Below, one piece after another: positions 15,163 through 24,407 of a stretch of 33,782 nucleotides of DNA; the first letter of the stretch is position 1, and the number at the start of each line of letters is the position of its first letter. The notes below the pieces were generated by a model. The model did no database searches. It was not told where the DNA came from and saw only the letters and a list, made by a program, of their open reading frames with translations. The stretch lies in assembly GCA_902794115.1 (NCBI GenBank), contig CADBGD010000008.1, positions 1 through 33,782 on the forward strand, read 5' to 3'. The DNA is from Oscillospiraceae bacterium (lineage in GTDB: Bacteria > Bacillota > Clostridia > Saccharofermentanales > Saccharofermentanaceae). The translations under genes and the position numbers were made by a program.

Positions 15163-16148
15163 GGTGTGGCAATAGCTCCTACGATTCTGTCAATGATCTG
15201 CTCTTCTGTGACGCCATCAGCCACAGCGGCAAAGTTCAGGGAAATACGGTGACGCAGAACACTGTGGATCAGTGTCTTAACGTCATCCGGTGTGACATAG
15301 CTTCTGCCGTTAATGAGAGCAACCGCCTTGGAAACTTCCATGAGGGAGATACAACCACGGGTACTGGAACCAAGTGTGATGTATTCCGCCAGATCCTTGC
15401 CGATGACTTCGGCCGGCTTTCTTGTTGCACTGACGATATCGATAATGTACTTCTTAATGGAATCATCCAGATAGACTTTCTTAGCCATCTGCTGCAGGAA
15501 ATATACATCTTCGAGTTCTACGACTGCTTCCGACTTGGAGAATACATCTTTCTCGATACGGTTCAGGATCTCGAATTCCTCGTCCTTATTCGGGTAATCG
15601 ATCTTTTCCTTAATCAGGAAACGGTCAAGCTGGGCTTCGGAAAGGAGATAAGTACCTTCCTGCTCGATCGGGTTCTGGGTCGCAATAACCGTAAAGATCT
15701 TCGGCATGGCGTAGTTGTAACCGCCGATCGTGGTCTGATGCTCCTGCATGACTTCCAGCATAGCACTCTGTGTCTTTGCACTGGAACGGTTGATCTCATC
15801 GAGGAGAACAAAGTTCGCATATACAGGACCAAGCTTGGTCTCGAATGTGTTAGTGGTGTAATTAAAGATCTGTGTACCAATGATATCACTCGGCAGAAGG
15901 TCCGGTGTGCACTGGATACGGGAGAACTTACCATTCACGGCATCCGTAAGTGTTTTTGCCGCGGTAGTCTTAGCAAGACCCGGTACAGACTCCAACAGAA
16001 TATGTCCATTGGAAATGATGGCAATCAGGAGCGACCAGCCAAGACGGGTCTGTCCTACCATCTTCTTATAGTAATAGTCGTTGATCTTGGAAATAATTAC
16101 TTTGCTTTTTTCCAGTTCAACATTCGTGATTTCAGAACGATTTTCCAT
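15159..16148 (-). CDS. MoxR-family AAA ATPase
   Basis: 329 residues from the ATG at 16148. The Walker A region reads LLESVPGLAKTTAAK (about 51-65) and Walker B FVLLDEINRS; sensor and arginine elements such as ATQNPIEQEGTYLLSEAQLDRF follow. These are standard for MoxR ATPases, thought to be chaperones that help metal insertion or complex assembly with partner VWA proteins. A longer frame to 16232 exists, but GGAGGAG lies just before ATG 16148 and the predicted promoter (16204-16232) falls inside the extension, so it is rejected. First gene of a six-gene operon. Confidence 0.93.
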   Translation of the reverse strand: MENRSEITNVELEKSKVIISKINDYYYKKMVGQTRLGWSLLIAIISNGHILLESVPGLAKTTAAKTLTDAVNGKFSRIQCTPDLLPSDIIGTQIFNYTTNTFETKLGPVYANFVLLDEINRSSAKTQSAMLEVMQEHQTTIGGYNYAMPKIFTVIATQNPIEQEGTYLLSEAQLDRFLIKEKIDYPNKDEEFEILNRIEKDVFSKSEAVVELEDVYFLQQMAKKVYLDDSIKKYIIDIVSATRKPAEVIGKDLAEYITLGSSTRGCISLMEVSKAVALINGRSYVTPDDVKTLIHSVLRHRISLNFAAVADGVTEEQIIDRIVGAIATP

Positions 16149-16203
16149 TCTACTTCTCCTCCAAAAAAAACCACAAGATTTATTGTTATTATGGTGCTTA
16201 TAT

Positions 16204-16232
16204 ATACTATTCCATAATTTACGAGATTGCAA
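16204..16232 (-). promoter_or_regulatory. Predicted promoter of the MoxR/VWA operon
   Basis: Minus strand TTGCAA (16227-16232), 17 bases, TAGTAT (16204-16209), about 55 bases before the moxR ATG, in an AT-rich gap. No terminator for the upstream licD gene is evident between. Confidence 0.5.
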
Positions 16233-16302
16233 ATGACTAAAATATCACTTCCAAACCCTCACAATATATAAGGACGAGACGAATTTTAAATCTGTTGCAC
16301 TT

Positions 16303-17118
16303 TTATCGAAAAAAAGCCTGATAAGAATGATCAGTCGTTTGATTCTCTTTTGAAGGCGGGGTCATATAGTTCCCGTAGATCGAGGTCAGATACTCATCGA
16401 AACGGCTGATACATGCGTATTGGCGGTCTTCAAAAGGAAGTCTCACGGTACCTTCGAAAACCTCAGGACGGATCGATTTCTGCTTTACGGTTTCGGAACC
16501 GGAATAGGCAATGAAGCCTGTATTTTTCCCGTTATACTTCTGCGCCAGTTTATCGACTTTCTTTCCAAGATAGTTATACGGAAGCGGAAGAAGCAAAGTA
16601 TGTGTGATGACAAAGAGGAAAGCCGAGACCGCGCTTCTTCTCTTTACGTTCTCGTAGCCCAGGGCACGGATCTTCGCCATTCTTAAAAGCGTATTGTACT
16701 TTTTGTGGAAGCGTTCGGCTTCATTGGTATCCGGATCCGGTACCTCATCGTAAGGAAAAACATCGACCCAGACGCCGTAGTCTTTGATATGGTAATCATC
16801 TCTTTCGATGATATATGTATCTGCCGCGATGATCTTCACCCAGGGAAACCAGGTATTCTCCTGATAAAGGATACGGAAATCCGGGTTATTGTCCGCTTTG
16901 ACGGCGGAGATAAATGCCTCATAGTCTTTTCTGACCATCATGACATCCAGATCATCATCCCAGGGAATGAAACCTTTATGACGGACCGCGCCTAAAAGCG
17001 TGCCGTAGGATAAGGAATAACGAAGTCCTGCCTTTTCACAGACAGAATCAATATAATCCGTAATCGCCATCTGCTTTTGACGGATCTCTTCAATGGTCAT
17101 TTCCTGTTTTTCGCTCAT
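16303..17118 (-). CDS. LicD-family phosphotransferase (copy 1)
   Basis: 271 residues. The LicD signature is at about 34-61: YSLSYGTLLGAVRHKGFIPWDDDLDVMM, with the acidic DDDLD cluster expected to bind metal. LicD proteins transfer phosphocholine or other phospho-groups from CDP-activated donors to surface glycans. No membrane segment is obvious, apart from a hydrophobic patch near FLFVITHTLLLPLPYNYL. It is the last gene of the rhamnose-glycan locus, 45 bases after rmlC. It is clearly related to the second LicD at 26191-27003 but differs throughout, so they probably modify different sites or use different donors. Confidence 0.88.
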   Translation of the reverse strand: MSEKQEMTIEEIRQKQMAITDYIDSVCEKAGLRYSLSYGTLLGAVRHKGFIPWDDDLDVMMVRKDYEAFISAVKADNNPDFRILYQENTWFPWVKIIAADTYIIERDDYHIKDYGVWVDVFPYDEVPDPDTNEAERFHKKYNTLLRMAKIRALGYENVKRRSAVSAFLFVITHTLLLPLPYNYLGKKVDKLAQKYNGKNTGFIAYSGSETVKQKSIRPEVFEGTVRLPFEDRQYACISRFDEYLTSIYGNYMTPPSKENQTTDHSYQAFFR

Positions 17119-17163
17119 GATTCCACTTCCTGGAGAATTAATTCCGGCCGGATCAAAAAGATC

Positions 17164-17760
17164 TTAAAGACTGTCGATGCCGGTCCACTTCTGGTCTTTT
17201 TCACTCAGATTCAGCGCCACGCCGTCGACGGTGTAGCCTTCTGCCGAAGCCGATCCCTTGTATTCACCGGAAAGACGCGGCCATACGATACCGATCTTCG
17301 GATCATTCCAGGCAAGTCCGCCCTCGTCGTTCGGATGATAGAAATCATCGCACTTATAGCAGAACTCGGCAGTATCAGAAAGAACTACGAAACCGTGGGC
17401 AAATCCACGTGGGATAAGGAACTGGTTCTTATTCTCTTCAGTAAGAAGTTCACCGTGCCATTTACCATAGGTAGCACTTCCCGGACGAAGATCGACAGCC
17501 ACATCAAAAACTTCACCCTTGATGACGCGGACCAGCTTGGTCTGCGGGAACTGCTTCTGGAAATGCAGGCCACGGAGCACGCCTTTGGTACTCATGCTCT
17601 GGTTGTCCTGAACAAACACGATATTGATTCCGGCCTCTTCCATATCTCTCTGGGAATAGGTCTCCATGAAATAGCCTCTAGAATCGCCGTGAACGGCAGG
17701 TGTGATCAGGCAAAGGCCTTCAATTCCATCCAGATTCTTCTCGATCTTGATCTGTCCCAT
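17164..17760 (-). CDS. rmlC: dTDP-4-dehydrorhamnose 3,5-epimerase
   Basis: 198 residues, the usual size. This cupin enzyme epimerises dTDP-4-keto-6-deoxyglucose at C3 and C5 in dTDP-L-rhamnose synthesis. RGLHFQ (63-68) carries the catalytic His, and GEVFDVAVDLRPGSATYGKW and IPRGFAHGF are family signatures. An AGGAG site lies within the end of rmlD, one base away from it, so the two genes are coupled. Third gene function in the rml set, which here runs A-B-D-C. Confidence 0.95.
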   Translation of the reverse strand: MGQIKIEKNLDGIEGLCLITPAVHGDSRGYFMETYSQRDMEEAGINIVFVQDNQSMSTKGVLRGLHFQKQFPQTKLVRVIKGEVFDVAVDLRPGSATYGKWHGELLTEENKNQFLIPRGFAHGFVVLSDTAEFCYKCDDFYHPNDEGGLAWNDPKIGIVWPRLSGEYKGSASAEGYTVDGVALNLSEKDQKWTGIDSL

Positions 17761-17761
17761 A

Positions 17762-18685
17762 TTACTGCATCTCCTTTAAATAACGTGCTACGGCATCCTG
17801 CCAGCTGGGAAGCGGAGTGAAGCCGGCTTCCGTAAGTTTACTCTTATCCAGACGGCTGTTAAACGGTCTTTTTGCTTTACTCAGACCATATTCCGCGGTA
17901 GTGACCGGTGTGACCTTGGTGCTCATACCGCACTGCTTATAGATCTCGCAGCAGAAATCATACCAGGAAATATAACCGCCTTCTTCCGACTCACTGTTGG
18001 TCGCGTGATAGTAGCCGTACTTTTCAGTCTCCACCATGTCCACCAGAAGACGGGAAAGATCCAGTGTATAAGTCGGTGTACCGATCTGGTCGTTGACCAC
18101 ACGGACTTCGTCGTGGCTCTTTCCGACTTTGATCATGGTCTTGATGAAGTTATTTCCGTTCAGGCCGAATACCCAGGCAATACGGACAATAAAATACTTT
18201 TCCAGAATGCTGCTGACAGCAAGTTCACCATCAAGTTTGCTCTGGCCGTAAACATTCAAAGGTGCATAGCACTTGTCATCCGGAAGCCAGGGACGGTCTC
18301 CCTGTCCGTCAAAGACGTAGTCGGTGCTGATATATACCATCTTGGCATCTACCGCTTTGGCGGCACGGGCCATGTTCTCGGTACCGACTGCATTGATCGC
18401 GTGAACTTTCGCCTTATTTTCTTCGTCCTCGGCCGCATCTACTGCAGTCCAGGCGGCACAGTGAATGATCACATCCGGGCAGATCTCTTTGATCGTCTTT
18501 TCCACGGAGGAGGCATCTGTAATATCCATCTGGACATACTGTGCTTTTGTAACGGCGCTGTCATCCGCAATACCGGAATACTGAGGCTGGATATCGGATC
18601 CGATCCCCTCGTAACCGCGCTTACTTAATTCATTCACAACGTCATGACCCAGCTGGCCGCCGACACCGGTAACAAAAATCTTCAT
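17762..18685 (-). CDS. rmlD: dTDP-4-dehydrorhamnose reductase
   Basis: 307 residues from the ATG at 18685 (MKIFVTGVGGQLG). The nucleotide-binding GVGGQLGHDV and the active-site YGQSK mark an extended SDR enzyme; it makes dTDP-L-rhamnose from the 4-keto sugar. The longer frame from 18709 would overlap rmlB and add an odd N-terminus before the Rossmann strand, and an AGGTG site precedes ATG 18685, so the shorter start is taken. Confidence 0.93.
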   Translation of the reverse strand: MKIFVTGVGGQLGHDVVNELSKRGYEGIGSDIQPQYSGIADDSAVTKAQYVQMDITDASSVEKTIKEICPDVIIHCAAWTAVDAAEDEENKAKVHAINAVGTENMARAAKAVDAKMVYISTDYVFDGQGDRPWLPDDKCYAPLNVYGQSKLDGELAVSSILEKYFIVRIAWVFGLNGNNFIKTMIKVGKSHDEVRVVNDQIGTPTYTLDLSRLLVDMVETEKYGYYHATNSESEEGGYISWYDFCCEIYKQCGMSTKVTPVTTAEYGLSKAKRPFNSRLDKSKLTEAGFTPLPSWQDAVARYLKEMQ

Positions 18686-18705
18686 TCTCTTCACCTGTTT
18701 GAAAA

Positions 18706-19770
18706 TCACTTATTGCTGTACATGTCATCATAGTACTTCTGGTACGCGCCGGAAGTAACACGATCCATCCACTCTTCATGCTCGAGATACCAGTCGATGG
18801 TCTTCACGATACCCACCTCAAATGGAGTCTCCGGATACCAGCCGAGATCTTCCTTGATCTTGCTGGGATCGATACCATAACGGCGGTCGTGACCCAGACG
18901 GTCCTCTACATGCTTGATCAGTTCTTCGGAAATGCCCTCGTCCTTCAGACGGTCGTGGAGCTGTTCGATGATCGTCTTTACGATAAAGATATTCGGACGC
19001 TCGTTATGGCCGCCGACGTTATAGACCTCACCGATCTTACCGTCGTTGGTTACCATATCGATGGCCTTGCAGTGGTCTTCTACAAACAGCCAGTCACGGA
19101 TCTGCATGCCGTCACCGTATACCGGCAGCTGCTTGTGGTGCTTTACGTTATTGATCATCAGCGGGATCAGCTTCTCCGGGAACTGGTACGGACCATAGTT
19201 GTTGGAGCAGCGTGTGATATTGATCGGCATACCGTAAGTATCATGGAAAGCCTTGACGAAATGGTCGGCCGAAGCTTTGGAAGAACTGTACGGGCTGTGC
19301 GGATTGATCGGAGTGGTCTCCATGAAGTAGCCGTCTGCACCCAGCGCACCATATACTTCATCGGTGCTGACCTGAATGTACTTCTTTCCTTCCTTCCAGG
19401 TCTTCTTTTCCGCGTCATACCAGGCTTCCTTGGCACGCTGCAGAAGATTTACCGTACCCATCACATTGGTCTGTACGAAGATCTCCGGATTGGCGATCGA
19501 ACGGTCAACATGGCTTTCTGCCGCAAAGTTAATAACATAGTCAAAATCATACTGTTCGAAAAGCTTTGTGATCAGTTCCTTATCGCAGATATCACCATGA
19601 ACAAAGACATGGCGCTTATCATTCTCGATGTCCTTGAGGTTTTCAAGGTTTCCGGCATAGGTCAGCTTATCCAGGTTGACCAGAAGGATATCCTCATACT
19701 TATTCAGCATGTAATATACGAAGTTGGAACCGATGAATCCGGCGCAGCCGGTGATCAAGTACTTTTTCAT
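18706..19770 (-). CDS. rmlB: dTDP-glucose 4,6-dehydratase
   Basis: 354 residues. Extended SDR enzyme converting dTDP-glucose to dTDP-4-keto-6-deoxyglucose. It shows GCAGFIGSNF at the N-terminus, STDEVYGALG, active-site YSSSK, and RCSNNYGPYQFPEKLIP, all typical of RmlB. The product could also feed branches other than rhamnose. Gap to rmlA is 13 bases. Confidence 0.96.
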   Translation of the reverse strand: MKKYLITGCAGFIGSNFVYYMLNKYEDILLVNLDKLTYAGNLENLKDIENDKRHVFVHGDICDKELITKLFEQYDFDYVINFAAESHVDRSIANPEIFVQTNVMGTVNLLQRAKEAWYDAEKKTWKEGKKYIQVSTDEVYGALGADGYFMETTPINPHSPYSSSKASADHFVKAFHDTYGMPINITRCSNNYGPYQFPEKLIPLMINNVKHHKQLPVYGDGMQIRDWLFVEDHCKAIDMVTNDGKIGEVYNVGGHNERPNIFIVKTIIEQLHDRLKDEGISEELIKHVEDRLGHDRRYGIDPSKIKEDLGWYPETPFEVGIVKTIDWYLEHEEWMDRVTSGAYQKYYDDMYSNK

Positions 19771-19783
19771 GTGTAATCTCTCC

Positions 19784-20671
19784 TTAATATCTTACTTTTC
19801 CTTCTGCCACCGACTTCAGATGGGCACCATACGGAGATTTTCCGTAGCGCTCCGCCGAAGCGAGCAGTTCTTCTTTATTGATCCACTTATTTACATACGC
19901 GATCTCTTCCGGAGCGGAAATCGTGATACCCTGGCGCTTGGAGATCATCTGGACAAAGTCCGCCGCCTCTACAAGACTATCCATCGTACCGGTATCCAGC
20001 CATGCAAAACCGCGTCCCAGTAATTGTACATCAAGACGGGCATCTGTCAAATACATGTCATTCAGCGTGGTGATCTCCAGTTCCCCGCGGGCAGAAGGCT
20101 TCACCTGCAGTGCTTTTTCCGAAACACCGGCCGGATAGAAATAAAGACCGGTAACCGCATAATTCGACTTCGGCTCCTTCGGCTTTTCTTCGATACTGGT
20201 TACTGTACCGTTCTCATCGAAAGCCACTACGCCGAAACGCTCCGGGTCATTTACATAGTAACCGAATACTGTGGCTCTTCCGTTCTTCTCGGCATTTTCC
20301 ACAGAAGCACGAAGGACTTTGCTGAATCCGTTTCCATAGAAAATATTATCGCCCAGCACCATCGCGCAGGCATCGTCTCCGATAAACTCCTTACCCAGAA
20401 TAAAAGCCTGGGCCAGTCCGTCCGGAGAAGGCTGCACACAGTAAGAAAGTGAAATACCATACTGGGAACCGTCACCAAGAAGAGATTCGAATCTCGGTGT
20501 ATCCTCAGGGGTACTGATGATCAGGATATCCTTGATCCCCGCCAGCATCAGCGTGGACAGCGGATAATAGATCATCGGCTTATCGTAGACCGGAAGCAGC
20601 TGCTTACTGGTCACCATCGTGAGCGGATAAAGACGCGTACCGGCGCCGCCGGCCAGAATAATACCTTTCAT
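19784..20671 (-). CDS. rmlA: Glucose-1-phosphate thymidylyltransferase
   Basis: 295 residues. It makes dTDP-glucose from dTTP and glucose-1-phosphate, the first step of the dTDP-rhamnose route and the usual point of feedback by dTDP-rhamnose. Motifs are [11 protein letters not shown] with [17 protein letters not shown], and GDNIFYG further on, and [19 protein letters not shown]. It follows the flippase gene by three bases. Confidence 0.96.
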   Translation of the reverse strand: MKGIILAGGAGTRLYPLTMVTSKQLLPVYDKPMIYYPLSTLMLAGIKDILIISTPEDTPRFESLLGDGSQYGISLSYCVQPSPDGLAQAFILGKEFIGDDACAMVLGDNIFYGNGFSKVLRASVENAEKNGRATVFGYYVNDPERFGVVAFDENGTVTSIEEKPKEPKSNYAVTGLYFYPAGVSEKALQVKPSARGELEITTLNDMYLTDARLDVQLLGRGFAWLDTGTMDSLVEAADFVQMISKRQGITISAPEEIAYVNKWINKEELLASAERYGKSPYGAHLKSVAEGKVRY

Positions 20672-20674
20672 ACT

Positions 20675-22102
20675 TCACTCCTCATTTTTGACTGTTTTCG
20701 GTTTTCTCTGTAAAAGCTGTTTGATACTGTTTCTATAGATGTAAATATATAATACCAAAAGTGCTCCGTATACTGCAAAACCATATACGAATTTCAGCCG
20801 TGTGGCGCAAAGGATAAACGCCATCGTCATGAATGCCTCGATGATATAGTCCTTAATGATGTTCACCCGGATGATCTTGGCCACGATCATTTCCGAAAGG
20901 ACCGAACGGAACATGATGAAGAATACGATGAAGTACAGCATCAGGTTCATGTTGTCCAGCACATATGCCGAAATAAGGAAAGAGCTCATGGATAATACCA
21001 CGGCCACCACATTGACCAGGAGCATCTTCTTCTCTGCCCGGTATGCCTTCAGGTAGTTATTGGTCAGGAGGCTGACCTTGGACGCATAGATAATGATCGG
21101 CATCATGATGCCCAGGTAAGAAAGACTCTCCACATATTTCGGAAGCCATCTTTCCAGTATCAGGCAGCCGGGATAGTAGCACCACAGGGACAGAAACAAA
21201 ACCGGTGTAATGGCATTTCGGATCGTCATGTAAAGCTGTGGAAGCTTATCCTTCTCCATACGCTTCAGCTGCGGGAAAAGCACTACGCTGATGGCGGTGA
21301 CGAATGCCAGGAACAGATTCGAGATACTGAAAGAAAAAGAGATCTTACCAAATACCATATCGCCCCAGTGCCACTGGATGATCATCTTGGCGCCGCTGAT
21401 CAGAAGCGCCGAAGACCAGTTGGCCACCAAAAGCATACATCCGGAGCCGACATTGAGCTTTAATTCGGACATGGCTTCTTTCGTGGCAATGGAACTTCCG
21501 ATATACATGTCCCGGTTGTATAAAAAACCAACCAGCACACCGAAGAAATCGGCGCAGAGATCTGCGATACAGTACATGTAGAACTGCTCCACATGGAAGA
21601 CCAGAAGCAGCACGGTAAACACACCAAAGAACACTCTCTGGGAGATAACGAGTTTGGCGTAGATATTGATGCGGTTCGTGATCTGGAAGATGTACGATGT
21701 GTATGTAAACAGATTTCTGGAAAGCACACTTAAAGCCACCAGAATAAATACGAGACGGTTGACTCCCCCGACAAAGATCGACACGAAGAGGATCGTGGTC
21801 ATGGTGATGACCGCATTTCCGATAAGCAAAGCACGGAACTGGGAACGGATCCGCGGCTTATCCAGCTGATCGTAGTCATACTGGGAATAGCGAAGTACCA
21901 GACCATCCAGAAGTCCGAAATGCAGCACGCCTACATAGCCGGCATAAAGGACAAAGGACTGCCAGTAGGCATATTCCAGCTCCGGTATAAACTTCGGAAC
22001 GATCAGGTTCAAAATGAAGCTGACCGCAAGAGAAATGACCTGCACGAACAAGGACAGGAAAACATTTTTCTTAATTGAATTTTTCTTCAAATCTTTGGGC
22101 AC
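20675..22102 (-). CDS. Polysaccharide flippase (Wzx-like, MATE/MVF fold)
   Basis: 475 residues with about 12-14 hydrophobic segments spread evenly through the chain and a basic C-terminal end, as in Wzx-type flippases that move lipid-linked repeat units across the membrane. Sequence between members is poorly conserved, so the call rests on topology, length and its place beside a Wzy-like gene and sugar transferases. The start is GTG at 22102, eight bases after a GGAG site. Confidence 0.85.
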   Translation of the reverse strand: MPKDLKKNSIKKNVFLSLFVQVISLAVSFILNLIVPKFIPELEYAYWQSFVLYAGYVGVLHFGLLDGLVLRYSQYDYDQLDKPRIRSQFRALLIGNAVITMTTILFVSIFVGGVNRLVFILVALSVLSRNLFTYTSYIFQITNRINIYAKLVISQRVFFGVFTVLLLVFHVEQFYMYCIADLCADFFGVLVGFLYNRDMYIGSSIATKEAMSELKLNVGSGCMLLVANWSSALLISGAKMIIQWHWGDMVFGKISFSFSISNLFLAFVTAISVVLFPQLKRMEKDKLPQLYMTIRNAITPVLFLSLWCYYPGCLILERWLPKYVESLSYLGIMMPIIIYASKVSLLTNNYLKAYRAEKKMLLVNVVAVVLSMSSFLISAYVLDNMNLMLYFIVFFIMFRSVLSEMIVAKIIRVNIIKDYIIEAFMTMAFILCATRLKFVYGFAVYGALLVLYIYIYRNSIKQLLQRKPKTVKNEE

Positions 22103-22141
22103 AATACTAACTCCTCATACACATTTATCGAAATACTCAGC

Positions 22142-23449
22142 CTACTGCTGGGCAGAAACTTTGACCCTCCAAAGGCCCTCCTTGGCATATACCAGGAAGT
22201 AAAAGAACACCAGCCACCAGATCTCATAGACCAGACCGAAATGGAACCGTTTCAGGAACTGTTCCAGGATCGGATAGTACACGACCGGATAGACATGAGA
22301 CGTATAAAAGATCCACCAGAATCCGAATTTGTCCTTCTTATTCAGAAGGTACAGGAATTCAAAAAGAACGCCCATCAGTCCGGGGATAATAGCCACACCG
22401 GCCATACCGAAGTCCTGATAATACGGACGGAAGGTGGAATAGATATTCGTAGCAAAAGTATAGCCGTTCGGAGATTCGTAGATAATGTATTCGGAGTTAT
22501 GCGGGACATCCGACTCCTGTCCGATCCCTACTGCGGCAAGCGTATTCTGCACTACGGAAAAGCTGTGTTTTCCCTCTGTGTAGTCTTCATCGAAATCTTC
22601 CAGCCACAGGTTATAGGCATAAAGACCGGAACCCGCATAGATACCAATGGAACGCTCAAAGTTGGATTTATAGTTTTTCATACGGCCAAAGGCCCAGAAA
22701 ACAAGTGCGAATACAGCAACGATAGCGCCGACTTTGACCAGAAGTTTCTTATTCCGGGCAAAGACCGATTTTTTCCATTCGTAGGTCGTCATAAAGAGCA
22801 ACACACCAAACAGGAAGAAACGGATCAGGATATTTCTGTCTGTAGATAAAAGCGCATAGATCATAAAGCTTCCCAGCGGAACAAACACCATGAAGTTGAT
22901 CTTCTTTTTATGGACGAATTTATCCAGGACCAGCCGGTGCATGCTGATATATCCGATGGCGACAAGGATCTCGAAAAGCTGTGTGGTAAAGAAGTTATAT
23001 TCCTTATCTGCCGAATAGATCTCTCGAAGAGATGCGCGGAAAGATGAAAAAGAACTCAGGCTGACTCCCTGGAATTTGACGAAGCAATAGGCCATCAGGA
23101 AAAACAGCGACAACGCGGCAAATAACCGGTAAGGATATTGTCCGGAGGTTCTTTCCATAATGCCCTCTTTCCGGGAATCGGAAAGAAGATTCTTCCGGTA
23201 CGACAAAAGCGCACGGCTGCATAGCGTTCCGATGAAAAAGGAACCGATCGCCACTACGAAAGTGATCGTCGTAAGGAACCGGAATCCATGGACCTGCATG
23301 TCCCAGTTTTCGTAATTCATGCATACGATCGTAAAACAAAGGAGCATGGCGGCGCACAGCAAAAACAGAGGGCCCGTCAGGTCCTTCTTGTAGTAGAAGT
23401 ACGAAAGCACAACAAATATAAATAATATGATCCAGGTCGCTATTAACAT
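22142..23449 (-). CDS. Wzy-like oligosaccharide repeat-unit polymerase
   Basis: 435 residues with roughly 10-12 membrane segments and a long outer loop in the second half (about residues 270-355, containing GSGLYAYNLWLEDFDE and SEYIIYESPNGYTFATNIYSTFRPYYQDFG). That loop and the overall layout match O-antigen/capsule polymerases of the OPX/Wzy type (TIGR04370-like). It would join lipid-linked repeat units outside the membrane. An ATG with GGAG six bases upstream is the start. Confidence 0.8.
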   Translation of the reverse strand: MLIATWIILFIFVVLSYFYYKKDLTGPLFLLCAAMLLCFTIVCMNYENWDMQVHGFRFLTTITFVVAIGSFFIGTLCSRALLSYRKNLLSDSRKEGIMERTSGQYPYRLFAALSLFFLMAYCFVKFQGVSLSSFSSFRASLREIYSADKEYNFFTTQLFEILVAIGYISMHRLVLDKFVHKKKINFMVFVPLGSFMIYALLSTDRNILIRFFLFGVLLFMTTYEWKKSVFARNKKLLVKVGAIVAVFALVFWAFGRMKNYKSNFERSIGIYAGSGLYAYNLWLEDFDEDYTEGKHSFSVVQNTLAAVGIGQESDVPHNSEYIIYESPNGYTFATNIYSTFRPYYQDFGMAGVAIIPGLMGVLFEFLYLLNKKDKFGFWWIFYTSHVYPVVYYPILEQFLKRFHFGLVYEIWWLVFFYFLVYAKEGLWRVKVSAQQ

Positions 23450-23489
23450 CTCATTCTCCGTGACAACATTTCTTGCGTACTATCTTCAC

Positions 23490-24407
23490 TTAGAACAACC
23501 CCAAAAGCACTTTTGCGCGATAGGCCATCGCGCTTTCCCCTGTGTGCCTGTAGATTTCTTTCTCCCCGAACATACCCAGCCGCCGGATCGGAGACCGGCG
23601 GTAATTTCCGTATTTCGACAGCCGTTTCAAAAGCTCCGGCTCCAGAAGATCACTGTAATTTTTCGCGATCATTCCTGCCAGTGTACTTCTTCCCCGGCGA
23701 AGGTGCTTTTTCTTCAGCTTCTTCTTATATTCTTCCAGATGACTGGTCTCACGGACACCGACCACATTATTCTCATGCTGGCGGTACAGAATATACCCGT
23801 TCTCATCGTAGATGATCTTTCCGACTGTGGCGGCCACCATACCGACCCATACATCGTGGATACGGATCTGGAGAAGCTCAGGTGTCGGCCGGCGGGAAGG
23901 CTCGATCAGGATCTTCTGAAGCTCCTTGTTCCACACCATCGTACAGCCGGAGATCTTGTTATTGCACATGATCTGCATCCAGGAACAGTCCAGTGGCTTT
24001 TCATGCCGCATACCCATACGGGTTTCGTCTTTATCCACCAGGATCTGATTCGAGCAGTAAAGAACCGGACCTTCTTTGCCCTGAAGCTTTGCGACCCCAG
24101 TAGAAAGCTTTTCAGGAAGCCAGTTATCATCCTGGTCTGCAAAAGCATAGTAGTCATAATCTGTATTCACGTGGTAGGCAAGGTCCATAAAACTGGAACC
24201 GACGCCCAGGTTCTCGCCCTGATAGAAATGCACATTCGGGTACTTTTCCGTATACTCTTTTACGATCGATACCGTGTCATCGGAAGAGCCGTCGTCGCGG
24301 ATAAAAAGCTGGACCTCCACATCCTTTTGCGAAAGGATGCAGTCGATCTGCTCGCGGATATATGTCTGACCATTGTAGGTACTCATCAGTACGGCAACAT
24401 TACTCAT
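23490..24407 (-). CDS. Family 2 glycosyltransferase, probable rhamnosyltransferase
   Basis: 305 residues, GT-A fold. N-terminal VAVLMSTYNGQTYIREQID, then RDDGSSDDT, then ADQDD as the metal/nucleotide-binding site, HDVWVGM, and YRQHENNVVG. The ADQDD plus YRQHxxNVVG combination is common in putative L-rhamnosyltransferases, and rmlABDC sits four genes downstream, so dTDP-rhamnose is a reasonable donor; this is inference. No membrane segment is obvious. The ATG overlaps the SDR gene by eight bases. Confidence 0.85.
   Translation of the reverse strand: MSNVAVLMSTYNGQTYIREQIDCILSQKDVEVQLFIRDDGSSDDTVSIVKEYTEKYPNVHFYQGENLGVGSSFMDLAYHVNTDYDYYAFADQDDNWLPEKLSTGVAKLQGKEGPVLYCSNQILVDKDETRMGMRHEKPLDCSWMQIMCNNKISGCTMVWNKELQKILIEPSRRPTPELLQIRIHDVWVGMVAATVGKIIYDENGYILYRQHENNVVGVRETSHLEEYKKKLKKKHLRRGRSTLAGMIAKNYSDLLEPELLKRLSKYGNYRRSPIRRLGMFGEKEIYRHTGESAMAYRAKVLLGLF

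Noticed and set aside
16149..16232. Upstream extension of MoxR
   Set aside because: Low-complexity residues not seen in the family, overlaps the promoter; a strong GGAGGAG supports ATG 16148.
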